This document shows positions 24,747 to 32,874 of a DNA stretch of 64,000 bases, one piece after another (position 1 is the first letter of the stretch; each line of letters begins with the position of its first letter). The translations under genes and the position numbers were made by a program. This stretch comes from Paenibacillus sp. BIHB 4019 (lineage in GTDB: Bacteria; Bacillota; Bacilli; Paenibacillales; Paenibacillaceae). The stretch lies in assembly GCF_002741035.1 (NCBI RefSeq), contig NZ_CP016808.1:620001-684000 (forward strand), in the 5' to 3' direction. The notes under the pieces were generated by a model that was not told the DNA's origin, ran no database searches, and saw only the letters and a program-made list of their open reading frames with translations.

Positions 24747-25439
24747 TTATTCCGTTGCCGCCTCGCTCAACTCCTGTTCAATTACAGCTTGGATGGCCTC
24801 GTAATCGAACGGATTCCCTATTCTCTTGTTGTTAATCATAATGGTCGGAGTCTGCAAAATATTAAAATCCTTCACGAGCTGCTGATCTTGATCGACCCGT
24901 GCCTGTATTTCTTCCGAGCTCAGCAGGGCTTTGAACTGGTCCTTGTCCAAATCCGGAACGGAAGCCTCTGCTACCTGCATCAGCTTCTCTACTGTAATCC
25001 AAAGTCCGTCATGGTCTGCATCTGGCTGCTCCGCAAACAAAGCTTCATGGAAATGCCAGAAATCGTCCGGATTCGATTCTAGCACCGCTTCTCCAGCCAA
25101 TGCGCCTAATGCTGATTCTGCCCCATGAAATAGAACGTTCACATACGAGAACGAGACTTGTTTCGTATCTACATAATCTTTCTTTAATTGCGGCCAAATC
25201 TGCGAGCTCCATGCTTTGCAGGACGGGCACTTGTAATCTCCGAACTCTACGATAGAAACCTTGGCGGCCTTATCCCCCCATGTAGGCTGGCTGGAAATGG
25301 GCGGAGCCTCTGCTGCTTCCTGCTCGATGCCCGTCCGGCTTTTAGAAATCTCGTTAATGGCGAACAGCGCAATAAAAACAACGACAATGACTAAGGTATA
25401 CCAAACTAACGACCTTGATTTCACATTTTTCTTTTTCAT
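24747..25439 (-). CDS. Membrane-anchored DsbA-like thiol oxidoreductase (BdbD-like)
   Basis: Thioredoxin-fold protein of 230 residues with an N-terminal anchor helix (about 11-28), so it acts outside the membrane, catalysing disulfide formation or exchange in exported proteins. Active site is CPSC (71-74) in VEFGDYKCPSCKAWSS, and the cis-proline loop is in NILQTPTIMINNKRI. The helical insert typical of DsbA/BdbD lies between them. ATG at 25439 follows GGGGGCAGAAGCAGG; an earlier ATG at 25466 lacks a binding site. No partner BdbC gene is adjacent. Confidence 0.88.
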   Translation of the reverse strand: MKKKNVKSRSLVWYTLVIVVVFIALFAINEISKSRTGIEQEAAEAPPISSQPTWGDKAAKVSIVEFGDYKCPSCKAWSSQIWPQLKKDYVDTKQVSFSYVNVLFHGAESALGALAGEAVLESNPDDFWHFHEALFAEQPDADHDGLWITVEKLMQVAEASVPDLDKDQFKALLSSEEIQARVDQDQQLVKDFNILQTPTIMINNKRIGNPFDYEAIQAVIEQELSEAATE

Positions 25440-25708
25440 CCTGCTTCTGCCCCCTGTACTATTCATAAAAATGCAGCGCTTTGTAGAAATGCTTTTACAT
25501 CCAATTTAAAGAAGAAATCTCAACTCACCTTAACATATGAGCAAATATTCATCAATCGTCTAACCATTTAGAAATTTTGAAAAAACTTCACCACTTGTTG
25601 GTAGGGCTTCTTCTCAAATAACAGTAGGCCACTCCACAACGATCATGAAAACACCTATGATATAATAACGAACATGAGTACGAAATGAATTAACAGGCGG
25701 GGATACAT

Positions 25709-26626
25709 ATGAAATTGGAGCGATTGGTCTCCATCATCTACAAGCTGCTGAATAACAAAGTTTTGTCTGCCTCGATGCTGGCTGAAGAGTTTCAAGTTTC
25801 CCAAAGAACCATCTATCGGGATATTGATGTGATTTGTGCTGCGGGCTTCCCCGTCGTCTCCTATCAGGGAATGCATGGCGGATATGGCATAATGGACGGT
25901 TATAAAATGGATAAAAGCTTGCTCGGTTCCTACGATGTCGATTCGCTGATCACTGTGCTCAGCAGCCTCGCCACCGTGTTCGACGATGAGCGTGCGCAGG
26001 GTACCATTGAACGGCTGCAAACAATTGGACCCGAGCATCAGAGCCCTAGTTTATCTGTGAACCTTGAAACCCGGCGGGCGGAGCCGGACGCACTTCGTCA
26101 TTTACGCACAGGCATTACGAAGCGAAAAATCGTCCGCTTTGATTATATCAATGCAAATAATGAACGTACGACCCGGGATATGGAGCCCATGTGGCTGCAT
26201 TTCAAATACAGCAATTGGTACGTTTATGGGTTTTGCCGAGCACGGCAGGATTATCGGGAGTTTCGACTATCCCGGATGATGAATTTATTTTTGACCGAGG
26301 ACAGCTTTCAGCCGCATCAAGCAGCACCTAAAGAAGCTGCTATCTCAACCACAGAATGGCACGATCAGCTGCGAAATGTGGTAATCCGAGTGGGACCAGA
26401 GGCTTTGGCCGAAGCGATGGATCAATTTCATCAGGCTGATAAACAATTTCATGCCGATGGAAGCATGACGATGCAAATTCCTGTATATAAACCATTAGAA
26501 GCCCGTTGGCTTTGGTCCATTCTGCTGGGTTTTGGGAGTGGCGCCGAGGTCCTTGAGCCTTTTGCACTGCGAGGGATTTTAAAAAAACAGCTGCAAAAAA
26601 CACTTCAACTGTATGAAGAAGTATGA
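25709..26626 (+). CDS. WYL-domain transcriptional regulator (YafY family)
   Basis: Regulator of 305 residues: N-terminal DeoR-type helix-turn-helix (residues 1-60, with SASMLAEEFQVSQRTIYRDI), then a WYL ligand-sensing domain (about 140-210, motif HFKYSNWYVYGFCRARQDYR then FRLSRM) and a C-terminal WCX extension. ATG at 25709 follows GGCGGGGATACAT. Regulators of this type often control a neighbouring DinB or small stress gene; here the adjacent DinB-like gene is broken. A terminator overlaps the stop codon. Confidence 0.88.
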   Translation: MKLERLVSIIYKLLNNKVLSASMLAEEFQVSQRTIYRDIDVICAAGFPVVSYQGMHGGYGIMDGYKMDKSLLGSYDVDSLITVLSSLATVFDDERAQGTIERLQTIGPEHQSPSLSVNLETRRAEPDALRHLRTGITKRKIVRFDYINANNERTTRDMEPMWLHFKYSNWYVYGFCRARQDYREFRLSRMMNLFLTEDSFQPHQAAPKEAAISTTEWHDQLRNVVIRVGPEALAEAMDQFHQADKQFHADGSMTMQIPVYKPLEARWLWSILLGFGSGAEVLEPFALRGILKKQLQKTLQLYEEV

Positions 26627-26652
26627 CGAACTATTGTCATACTTCTTTTTTT
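26617..26652 (+). terminator. Terminator of the first WYL gene
   Basis: Perfect 11-base stem AGAAGTATGAC / GTCATACTTCT with an 8-base loop and a T-run, starting inside the last codons of the gene. Confidence 0.8.
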
Positions 26653-26705
26653 ATTATAACAACAGAAACAAAATCTAAATTTAGAAGAAGCCGAAAGGAG
26701 ACGAT

Positions 26706-26990
26706 ATGAATGTAGAAGCATCCAGTACAATTATTTGAATACCACACATGGGCAAACCCTCCTGTTTTAGAGCGTATCAAGGAGCGCCCGCCCACTGTGC
26801 AGAGTCAAAAAGTGAACAGCTCGATTCCCACCATCGCCCAGCCCCAAGTTTTATCTATGTTGGATGAATACGCCAATCGCTTTGTCCAGTTATTAGAAAA
26901 ATTCATAGAATGGCCGCTAAGCCAAGCCTATTTGGAGCAATCTATTCTGCTTGAAAATCGACAATCCATTCGCCGGAATCCGCTAAACAA
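26706..26990 (+). pseudogene. DinB-family protein, frameshifted and shortened
   Basis: ATG at 26706 with AAAGGAG upstream opens MNVEASS and stops after 10 codons. One base further in frame (from 26725) the sequence reads VQLFEYHTWANPPVLERIKE and then NSSIPTIAQ, the typical N-terminal helix of DinB/YfiT proteins with its EYHTWAN motif, so a single-base insertion near 26721-26725 broke the gene. After TIAQ the text jumps to a segment resembling a later helix, so roughly 40 residues seem deleted, and the frame then runs into repeat copy B. DinB proteins are four-helix metal-binding thiol transferases. Next to a WYL regulator, as commonly seen. Homology call from recall only. Confidence 0.65.
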
Positions 26991-27059
26991 GTTCAGAACA
27001 CTGCTGCTTATAACACGATTGTTGAGACACGCAACTCGGGACGGTTCCTCCTTTTTCCG

Positions 27060-27257
27060 AGGACTGAGATTCCGCTATTTTGGCTTTTGAACCGACTTCG
27101 GGCCGTACGCGGACAGGAAATCCGTTATTGCCCCCATTATCCATTCAAAATGGCTTTTGGCAGCACATTTGGGGCTCCTGAGTCCGCCTATTGTGCTTTG
27201 CCCATGTTTCTTTTAAAATAGCGTCTGCTGTGTCCGCCAACTCTATCTTTGTGCAGG
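27060..27257 (+). repeat. Interspersed intergenic repeat, copy B (short)
   Basis: About 200 bases related to copies A and C, plus orientation: GGACTGAGATTCCGCTATT (27061), GCGGACAGGAAA (27109-27120), CTGAGTCCGCC (27178-27188) and CTGCTGTGTCCGCCAA (27225-27240). It lacks the CTTAG-rich upstream part of the other copies. Inserted between the DinB pseudogene and the DUF1761 gene. Confidence 0.8.
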
Positions 27258-27352
27258 AATCAAGCCCCTTAAACCCGATCAGCAGCTGGCTCGCTTACTT
27301 TTACAAACACGCACCCCAATACAAAAATACGATTTTTCGAATAGGAGAATTA

Positions 27353-27772
27353 ATGATGTTCAATGTCTTGCTGGAAATTAATTGGATCGCCGTTCTGCTA
27401 GCTGTATTAGCAACCTCTATTTTGGGAGGCGTTTGGTTTACTATCTTTTTTGGGAAGGCTTATGCTTTTGCGTTAGGAAAAGAAGGAACACCACGTGAAA
27501 AACCAGCTCCCCTTTTTATCGCGGGACCTTTTGTCTGTGGTTTAGCAACTACAGTCACTATGGCCATTTTGATTTATGCCTTCGATATCGAATCTATGGT
27601 TAATGCGCTAATCTTTGGTGGCATTGTTGGTGTTGGATTGTTGGCTTCAACAACCGTCAATACGGCGATCAACCCAAACATGCCTCGCCCGCTGTTATAC
27701 GGACTAATTAGCGGAAGCTATTTTTTACTTACAGGTTTGATTATTAGCGTAATTGTTGTAGCTATGAAATAA
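27353..27772 (+). CDS. DUF1761 membrane protein
   Basis: Integral membrane protein of 139 residues with four helices (about 8-28, 50-72, 78-98 and 118-138). The motif LLAVLATSILGGVWFTIFFGK at the N-terminus and the helix MPRPLLYGLISGSYFLLTG fit the DUF1761 family. Function unknown. Start at 27353 (ATG ATG pair) has GGAG five bases upstream. It lies 76 bases before the YdeI-like gene and may be cotranscribed with it. Confidence 0.8.
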   Translation: MMFNVLLEINWIAVLLAVLATSILGGVWFTIFFGKAYAFALGKEGTPREKPAPLFIAGPFVCGLATTVTMAILIYAFDIESMVNALIFGGIVGVGLLASTTVNTAINPNMPRPLLYGLISGSYFLLTGLIISVIVVAMK

Positions 27773-27847
27773 TTTCTGCGAAAAATAAATCGCCTTTTCT
27801 GGTAATGATAATAACGACTCTCCATGCCTAGAAAGGAGGAACTTACT

Positions 27848-28423
27848 TTGTCTATCGATATTGAAAATCTATTGGCATTAACATCGCGAGAAGCTTTGAG
27901 AATTTGGCTGCAGGAAAACGGACAGACCGAAGCATGTTGTTGGGTAGTCGTAAGCATGACGCCAAACCCGGACACGCTGCTGTATTTGGACGCGGTCGAG
28001 GAATGTTTGTGCTTTGGATGGATTGATGGGGTGAAAAAGAAATTTTCTGCATCCCAGCTCGCGCAGAGATTGTCTCCTAGAAGCAAAAAAAGCTCATGGA
28101 CTGAATTGAATAAAGAACGCGTCCGCCGACTAGAAAAGCTGGGATTAATGAGCGACGAAGGAAGAAAGGTGCTCCCTGATATGGAGCCCCATTCCTTTAA
28201 AATAGATCGCCTTATAGATCAAAGGCTGAAAGAAGACCCGCAAGGATATGAAAATTTCTGCGCTTTTCCAGCTCTTTATCAAAGAGTTCGAATCGACACG
28301 ATACAAAGCTATAAAAATCAGCCATCATTGTTTGAGAGCCGATTAGACAAATTTATAGCCAACACGAAAGAAAATAAAATGTACGGTCAATGGCATGATA
28401 ATGGGCGCCTCCTAAACTATTAA
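27848..28423 (+). CDS. YdeI/OmpD-associated family protein
   Basis: Cytoplasmic protein of 191 residues. Diagnostic segments are YLDAVEECLCFGWIDGVKKK and RLSPRSKKSSWTELNKERVR, then RLEKLGLM, the core of the YdeI/OmpD-associated family; the C-terminal part has the YLXFPALYQRVRID-like helix pair. Family members have been linked to resistance to cationic peptides and bacteriocins in other bacteria, but the mechanism is not settled. TTG at 27848 follows AAAGGAGG by 8 bases; an earlier ATG at 27824 overlaps this site. Confidence 0.8.
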   Translation: MSIDIENLLALTSREALRIWLQENGQTEACCWVVVSMTPNPDTLLYLDAVEECLCFGWIDGVKKKFSASQLAQRLSPRSKKSSWTELNKERVRRLEKLGLMSDEGRKVLPDMEPHSFKIDRLIDQRLKEDPQGYENFCAFPALYQRVRIDTIQSYKNQPSLFESRLDKFIANTKENKMYGQWHDNGRLLNY

Positions 28424-28491
28424 GCTGCCCTATAGCACGAATAGAGTGAAATGGTTTTTTAAGGTGATAATGACACCTCTAAATCATACCC

Positions 28492-28533
28492 AAACGAGCA
28501 GGCCGCCCACCTCGGGCGATCTGCTCGTTTTTC
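28492..28533 (+). terminator. Terminator after the YdeI-like gene
   Basis: AAACGAGCAG / CTGCTCGTTT arms (28492-28501, 28521-28530), GC-rich loop, then T-run on the plus strand. Confidence 0.75.
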
Positions 28534-28628
28534 CAATTTCAGCTTTGCAGCTTTTCCTATTTGCAGCTTTTCTTTTTTGCATCTTCGCGTTTATTCATAT
28601 TGGAACTTTAATCCTTGAATGATAAGCT

Positions 28629-28668
28629 TCATTCAATTTCATTCAGTTTCATTCAGCTTCATTCACTC
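28629..28668. repeat. Four tandem 10-base repeats
   Basis: TCATTCAATT, TCATTCAGTT, TCATTCAGCT and TCATTCACTC in direct succession, 15 bases after the nadV stop codon. Noncoding; nothing else is seen in 28534-28682. Confidence 0.7.
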
Positions 28669-28682
28669 ATTAACGAGGCATA

Positions 28683-30170
28683 CTATAATTTCCCCAGCAA
28701 ATTCGCGCGTATTTCTGCCAGCTTCTGCTCACGCACCAGCTTGCCATTTTCAAAAATCGTTTTCAGCGCGTCTTCGTGCTTCCTTGCCTCATATTGCTGC
28801 ACGCTTAAATCGTCAGTGAGCGTCAGTACACCGTCCTGCTCGGTTACGAGCACGAGTCCGGTTTGCGATTTTTTCACTTTGCCGATATCGGTTGCCGGGT
28901 CTTTGAAAATTTTGCGCTCTTCGCCGTTAATAATCGTAAACGTCGATTTCAGCGCAAAGCCGAACGTATCTCTCGTATTGTACTGGTACGTGAACGAGCC
29001 GATACCGAACACCATATTTGTCGAAGCAAAGCCCTTCGCCGCCAGCTTCTCGCAAATTTCACGGCAGCGGCTGATCGTAATCGCATCCCCATAAATCGCG
29101 CCAATGTGGCTGTCGAGCTGCTTAAAGCCCTTCTCCGTCACTGTGCCGCCGAAAATATCCCACAAAATTTCAATAACGCCTTTGCGCTCGAATGGATGCT
29201 GCGAATCGGGATCGCCGCAAATAATTTTAACCGGATCTCCACTGTCCGGACGAATGACAACCTTGCCGTCGCGAGCGAGAATATCCTCTTTAAGCCCTCT
29301 GACCACCACATCGAGCACGCTCCACAAATCCCATGTATCCGAGACGATCGAGACGAAGCCATTCGGATACACCTCATTGATCAAATAGCGGTACGACGCC
29401 ATTTCATCGGTACCATGGGCGCACATGACGCTGTGCTCGGTCGCTGGAATCGAGGTGCCTACCAGCTCTTTTTCCATATTCGCGCCATAAAATTGCTCCA
29501 AATACAAAATCGCCGGAACCGTATCCGTTCCTGTGAACGACAGCAAATGCCCGGCTCCGCTGCCCTTCGCCGCTTCCAGCGAGCTCATGCCCCGCATCGA
29601 AAAATCATGCCCCTGAAAAGGCACGCCCGACGTATCGCCGTTCGTCTGCAAAGCGTATTGCTCCAATATTTTGCGGTACTCAAAAGCTATCGTCGCGCTC
29701 GTCGTCGGCATCCAAAGCTGGCACGACATGAGCGTCTCCAAATAATTGGTTACCCAGAAAAAGTCAGGATGCGTATTTTCAATCGTCAGCATCGGCACTT
29801 TAACCGGAACGATCAAGCCTTCCTCAATCGCCTTAACGCGAATCGGCAAGTAGCCGAGCTCATGCAGCGCAGCGATGTGCGAAGCATCTGGATTAGCATC
29901 GCCCAGCGCAAATTTAAGCACTCTGCGATACTCCTCCACAACCTCTTCCTTCGTTCTTGCGAAAAAATGCTCATTGAAATAGTCGATCAAATATTCCTTA
30001 ATGAAGGCTTGAAAGCCAAAGGCGACCACTTCCTCCACGCCTTCCAGCCGGCTTGTACGGGCGGTCCAGGTCGAGTAGACGAGTTCCGTCCCTTTCGGAT
30101 ACTGGTTTTTGTGGCTGATTTTATAAAAATCGCATAGCAGAGTCGCAGGGTAAGCTGTCTTCGTCGTCAT
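28683..30170 (-). CDS. nadV: Nicotinamide phosphoribosyltransferase
   Basis: Cytoplasmic enzyme of 495 residues that joins nicotinamide to PRPP, giving nicotinamide mononucleotide for NAD salvage. Family motifs seen: LLCDFYKISHKNQYPKGTEL at the start, FQGHDFSMRGMSS, SFTGTDTVPAI, VIRPDSGDPVKI (phosphoribosyl binding) and MVFGIGSFTYQYNTRDT. Length matches NadV/NAMPT. ATG at 30170 has GGGGAGAGG upstream; an earlier in-frame start lies inside the prs gene. One base separates it from the PRPP synthetase gene, which would supply its co-substrate. Confidence 0.95.
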   Translation of the reverse strand: MTTKTAYPATLLCDFYKISHKNQYPKGTELVYSTWTARTSRLEGVEEVVAFGFQAFIKEYLIDYFNEHFFARTKEEVVEEYRRVLKFALGDANPDASHIAALHELGYLPIRVKAIEEGLIVPVKVPMLTIENTHPDFFWVTNYLETLMSCQLWMPTTSATIAFEYRKILEQYALQTNGDTSGVPFQGHDFSMRGMSSLEAAKGSGAGHLLSFTGTDTVPAILYLEQFYGANMEKELVGTSIPATEHSVMCAHGTDEMASYRYLINEVYPNGFVSIVSDTWDLWSVLDVVVRGLKEDILARDGKVVIRPDSGDPVKIICGDPDSQHPFERKGVIEILWDIFGGTVTEKGFKQLDSHIGAIYGDAITISRCREICEKLAAKGFASTNMVFGIGSFTYQYNTRDTFGFALKSTFTIINGEERKIFKDPATDIGKVKKSQTGLVLVTEQDGVLTLTDDLSVQQYEARKHEDALKTIFENGKLVREQKLAEIRANLLGKL

Positions 30171-30171
30171 T

Positions 30172-30981
30172 TTAAACCTCTCCCCATTCAAAAAGTTGTA
30201 TTTTCTCATGTCCCGCTTCATTCAGCATCGTATTGGTCGTAAACACTTTATCAACGAGCGGCGATTCGAGCAGCTTGCCCTTATGAATCGAAGGCTCGCA
30301 GTGCCCTACGAGCAAATAAATTTCCGCCGCGCCCAAGCCTTTAAGCTTCTCCGCACTGCGCATAAACGTTCCCCCGTAGGAGCAAAGATCATCAACGATA
30401 ATCGCCTTAAAGCCAACGCTTGCCACCTCTCCAACTACATCAAGCCGTTCTATTTCGCCCGTCTGAAAATTCCGCGCCTTAAAGCCGACCAGCTCGTTAT
30501 AGCCGCGAACTTTGCTGTAGCGCTTCTGCGCCCCGGCATCCGGGAAAAATAAATAGTCGGACGCACGGTCAAAGCCCGTTGCCTCAACGACAAGGTCCAG
30601 CAGCTCAATCGTCGGATACCGTGCCGAGCAATTGTTCAGCAGCGCTAGCGTCACATCGGAATGCGGCTCCAGCACCGTCACATGCTCAAATGCCAAGGAG
30701 TTGATCAGGCCGCTTACGTATTTCAAGGTAAAAACAGAGGTTCCCTCAATCCGGTCCATCCGGCTGTAGGGCATATAAGCAATCGTCAAGCTCGCCTGCG
30801 CCTTCCGGCTGTCCAAATATTGCTTCACGAACATCAGCTTAATCAAGTCGCTGTCATTGTCATATTTAAAAGCAAGCGTATTCTGCTCGGCTATCAATGC
30901 CGTAATCGCATCACCATCAACAAGCGTTTCCCCGTTGGGGAACGTTTTGAACACAAGCTCCACGCCATTCAGCTTGATCAT
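30172..30981 (-). CDS. prs: Ribose-phosphate pyrophosphokinase, NAD-salvage type
   Basis: PRPP synthetase of 269 residues, shorter than housekeeping Prs (about 315). Seen are YMPYSRMDRIEGTSVFTLKY (ATP/ribose-phosphate region), EPHSDVTLALLNNC and the PRPP loop IIVDDLCSYGGTFMRSAEKL. The short form beside nadV is typical of NAD-salvage clusters, where it feeds PRPP to NadV. ATG at 30981 follows GAGGAGAGTGAGCAGG; a GTG three codons earlier is too close to the ribosome binding site. A 114-base gap with no clear promoter separates it from nrtR. Confidence 0.9.
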   Translation of the reverse strand: MIKLNGVELVFKTFPNGETLVDGDAITALIAEQNTLAFKYDNDSDLIKLMFVKQYLDSRKAQASLTIAYMPYSRMDRIEGTSVFTLKYVSGLINSLAFEHVTVLEPHSDVTLALLNNCSARYPTIELLDLVVEATGFDRASDYLFFPDAGAQKRYSKVRGYNELVGFKARNFQTGEIERLDVVGEVASVGFKAIIVDDLCSYGGTFMRSAEKLKGLGAAEIYLLVGHCEPSIHKGKLLESPLVDKVFTTNTMLNEAGHEKIQLFEWGEV

Positions 30982-31095
30982 CCTGCTCACTCTCCTCGCT
31001 GCTTCGTAGTTACCTTCTAAATCTGCCTTTCTGCTCCGTTACACTTTGATACGCTTTGATACGCTCAAATCGTTCTGCTTTCTCTACTCTCACTT

Positions 31096-31860
31096 CTATC
31101 CGTAAATCGACAGCTGCGGCTCTAGCCCTGTAAACCGGTATAGCTGAGCCGGGCGCTGCGAATACTGATTGGAGGACTTTAACGCCCCGGCCGCGTCCAC
31201 GACTTTCTCAATAATGCCGCTGCGGCTTTGCGTCGAGGTAATTTTCCGAATAAAATTTTGTTCCGCAAAATCCGGCACGACCGCTTGAATGACCTGATAC
31301 AGCTCGGCAATCGTAAATTCATCCGGCAAAAAAGCTTTCGCTATCGTCGTCGTCAGCATCTTCCGCTGAATTTGAATCCGCGCATCTTGAATCAAGATGC
31401 GGTGGTCAAAGGCAAGCGGCAGCTTCAGCGCCTCCTCTACCGAAAACAGCTGCACCTCCGATGCATCGACCGCCGCCTGCCGATTCGCAAGCTGCTGCTC
31501 TCCCACGAGTGCAAGAAATGCATGTGAAATCATCCAGCCCCGCGGATCGCGTCCAGGCGCACTATATACGTTAAAATATTCGAGATGGACCTCGCTAACC
31601 TGCGTCTCTTCCAATAGCTCACGTCTGGCACATTCCTGCACCGTTTCCGTTTCCAATGTAAAACCGCCCGGCAGCGCCCATTGCCCTTCGAAAGGCCAAA
31701 TGTTACGCTTGATGAGCAGCACCTGCAGCTCATGATGCGGCAAAGCTTTCTTAACCTTGCTGCGCTGGGTTGAAACAATCGTAAAGATCACGATGTCCGT
31801 CGGCGCTCCGTCCGGCGTTCGGTAACGATCCGGCGAATAATTGGATTCATTTTCGATCAA
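31096..31860 (-). CDS. nrtR: NrtR-type Nudix transcriptional regulator of NAD metabolism
   Basis: Regulator of about 254 residues. The N-terminal Nudix fold (25-150) holds a Nudix-like box, GGFTLETETVQECARRELLEE, followed by TQ; such regulators bind ADP-ribose or NAD. The C-terminal winged helix (FTIAELYQVIQAVV, NFIRKITSTQ, GIIEKV) binds DNA. NrtR proteins repress NAD salvage genes and fit here upstream of prs and nadV. Start: TTG at 31860 is properly spaced from AGGAAG, whereas GTG at 31869 directly abuts it. A palindrome lies over its own promoter. Confidence 0.88.
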   Translation of the reverse strand: MIENESNYSPDRYRTPDGAPTDIVIFTIVSTQRSKVKKALPHHELQVLLIKRNIWPFEGQWALPGGFTLETETVQECARRELLEETQVSEVHLEYFNVYSAPGRDPRGWMISHAFLALVGEQQLANRQAAVDASEVQLFSVEEALKLPLAFDHRILIQDARIQIQRKMLTTTIAKAFLPDEFTIAELYQVIQAVVPDFAEQNFIRKITSTQSRSGIIEKVVDAAGALKSSNQYSQRPAQLYRFTGLEPQLSIYG

Positions 31861-31895
31861 GTGCTTCACTTCCTGTTACGATTTAATTTTCTATT

Positions 31896-31933
31896 TGATA
31901 TTATCATTATGACATTATTAAATCATTTGTCAA
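31896..31933 (-). promoter_or_regulatory. nrtR promoter with imperfect palindrome
   Basis: Minus-strand TTGACA (31928-31933), spacer 16, CATAAT (31906-31911). A 30-base imperfect palindrome (31896-31925), ends TGAT/ATCA with 9 of 15 pairs matched, covers the -10 box; a candidate NrtR operator for autoregulation. Confidence 0.5.
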
Positions 31934-31974
31934 CCCTTTGAATGATTTTAGGCTATTCCTCCCCATTAGTTTAT

Positions 31975-32016
31975 AACGCTACTGACAATCTGTTGTCAGT
32001 AGCGTTCTTGTATATT
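31975..32016 (+). promoter_or_regulatory. 13-base-arm palindrome upstream of sfsA-like gene
   Basis: AACGCTACTGACA (31975-31987) and TGTCAGTAGCGTT (31994-32006) with a 6-base centre, followed by CTTGTATATT whose TATATT (32011-32016) could be a -10 box. An almost identical element lies at 33818-33859. Likely an operator, perhaps for the adjacent WYL regulator; a weak terminator role is the alternative. Confidence 0.6.
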
Positions 32017-32054
32017 CAACGTATAGTTACGAAAGGGAGGCTCACACTTTCAAA

Positions 32055-32810
32055 ATGGACATAAACAACGACGCTTTTATATTTGAAACACCGCTTATTG
32101 AAGGACTGATTCTTCGAAGAAGAAATCGATTTATTATGGAAGTGGCGATCGACGGCATCATTTACGATTGCCACTGCCCTACTACAGGACGCATAGGCAG
32201 CATCGTATTCCGCGATATTCCTTGCCTGCTTTCCAAGAGCAAAGACTTGACCAGAAAAACCCTCTACACCGTAGAGGCCATTTCACTCGATTTGCTGTCT
32301 GAGCCAAATAAATCTTGGATTGGGATAAATCAAAATGCGGCGAACCGCTATGTGGAACATTTTCTGAAAAATGGCCAGCTCTCTGCTATGGTCAGCAGTG
32401 ATAGCGTGAAGCGGGAACAAAAGCTCGGCAATTCCAAGCTTGATTTTCTTGTAGGGAATACTTACATCGAGGTCAAGACCCCGCTTACAACTTTACAGGT
32501 TGAGAAAAAAGACCATATCACGACCGCAAAAGGAAGTGAGTTCAATTCCTTCGAACGCTTCCTTAAGCACATTGGCGAACTTGAAGCAAGCTTAGCAGAA
32601 AATGATAGAGCTATACTGTTCATTTGTTTTATCTATGATAGTCCAGAATTCAGAGGTTCTAAGAACGGCAAATACAGCAGCTATATTAGAGAATCCGTTG
32701 AATCTTCTATCAAACGGGGTGTTGAAATCTGGCAGGGTAACTTCAAAATTACGCCTGACGAAGTGAAGCTTATCCGTTATTTCGAAACAACAACAGATAT
32801 GCTGAACTAA
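32055..32810 (+). CDS. SfsA-like nuclease family protein
   Basis: Protein of 251 residues related to SfsA, originally named for sugar fermentation stimulation and now regarded as a DNA/RNA nuclease family. Seen are the N-terminal OB-like part with FIMEVAIDGIIYDCHCPTTG (family hallmark HCPNTGR), SWIGINQNAANRYVEHFLK and the nuclease-like core KLDFLVGNTYIEVKTPLTTL containing D-x-E-x-K. C-terminal third diverges from the bacterial standard. GGGAGG lies 14 bases from the ATG, longer than usual, and no other start fits. It follows the palindrome at 31975. Confidence 0.82.
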   Translation: MDINNDAFIFETPLIEGLILRRRNRFIMEVAIDGIIYDCHCPTTGRIGSIVFRDIPCLLSKSKDLTRKTLYTVEAISLDLLSEPNKSWIGINQNAANRYVEHFLKNGQLSAMVSSDSVKREQKLGNSKLDFLVGNTYIEVKTPLTTLQVEKKDHITTAKGSEFNSFERFLKHIGELEASLAENDRAILFICFIYDSPEFRGSKNGKYSSYIRESVESSIKRGVEIWQGNFKITPDEVKLIRYFETTTDMLN

Positions 32811-32874
32811 TGCGGCTGCTCAAAAAATAATCCTTGCTCGTCATGATGCTAGAAAATAAGGGGGCCGCTGCAAA

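Noticed and set aside
28863..30137. Open 424-codon frame opposite nadV
   Set aside because: Antisense to a clear NadV protein; composition is Arg/His-rich as usual for shadows of GC-biased third positions.
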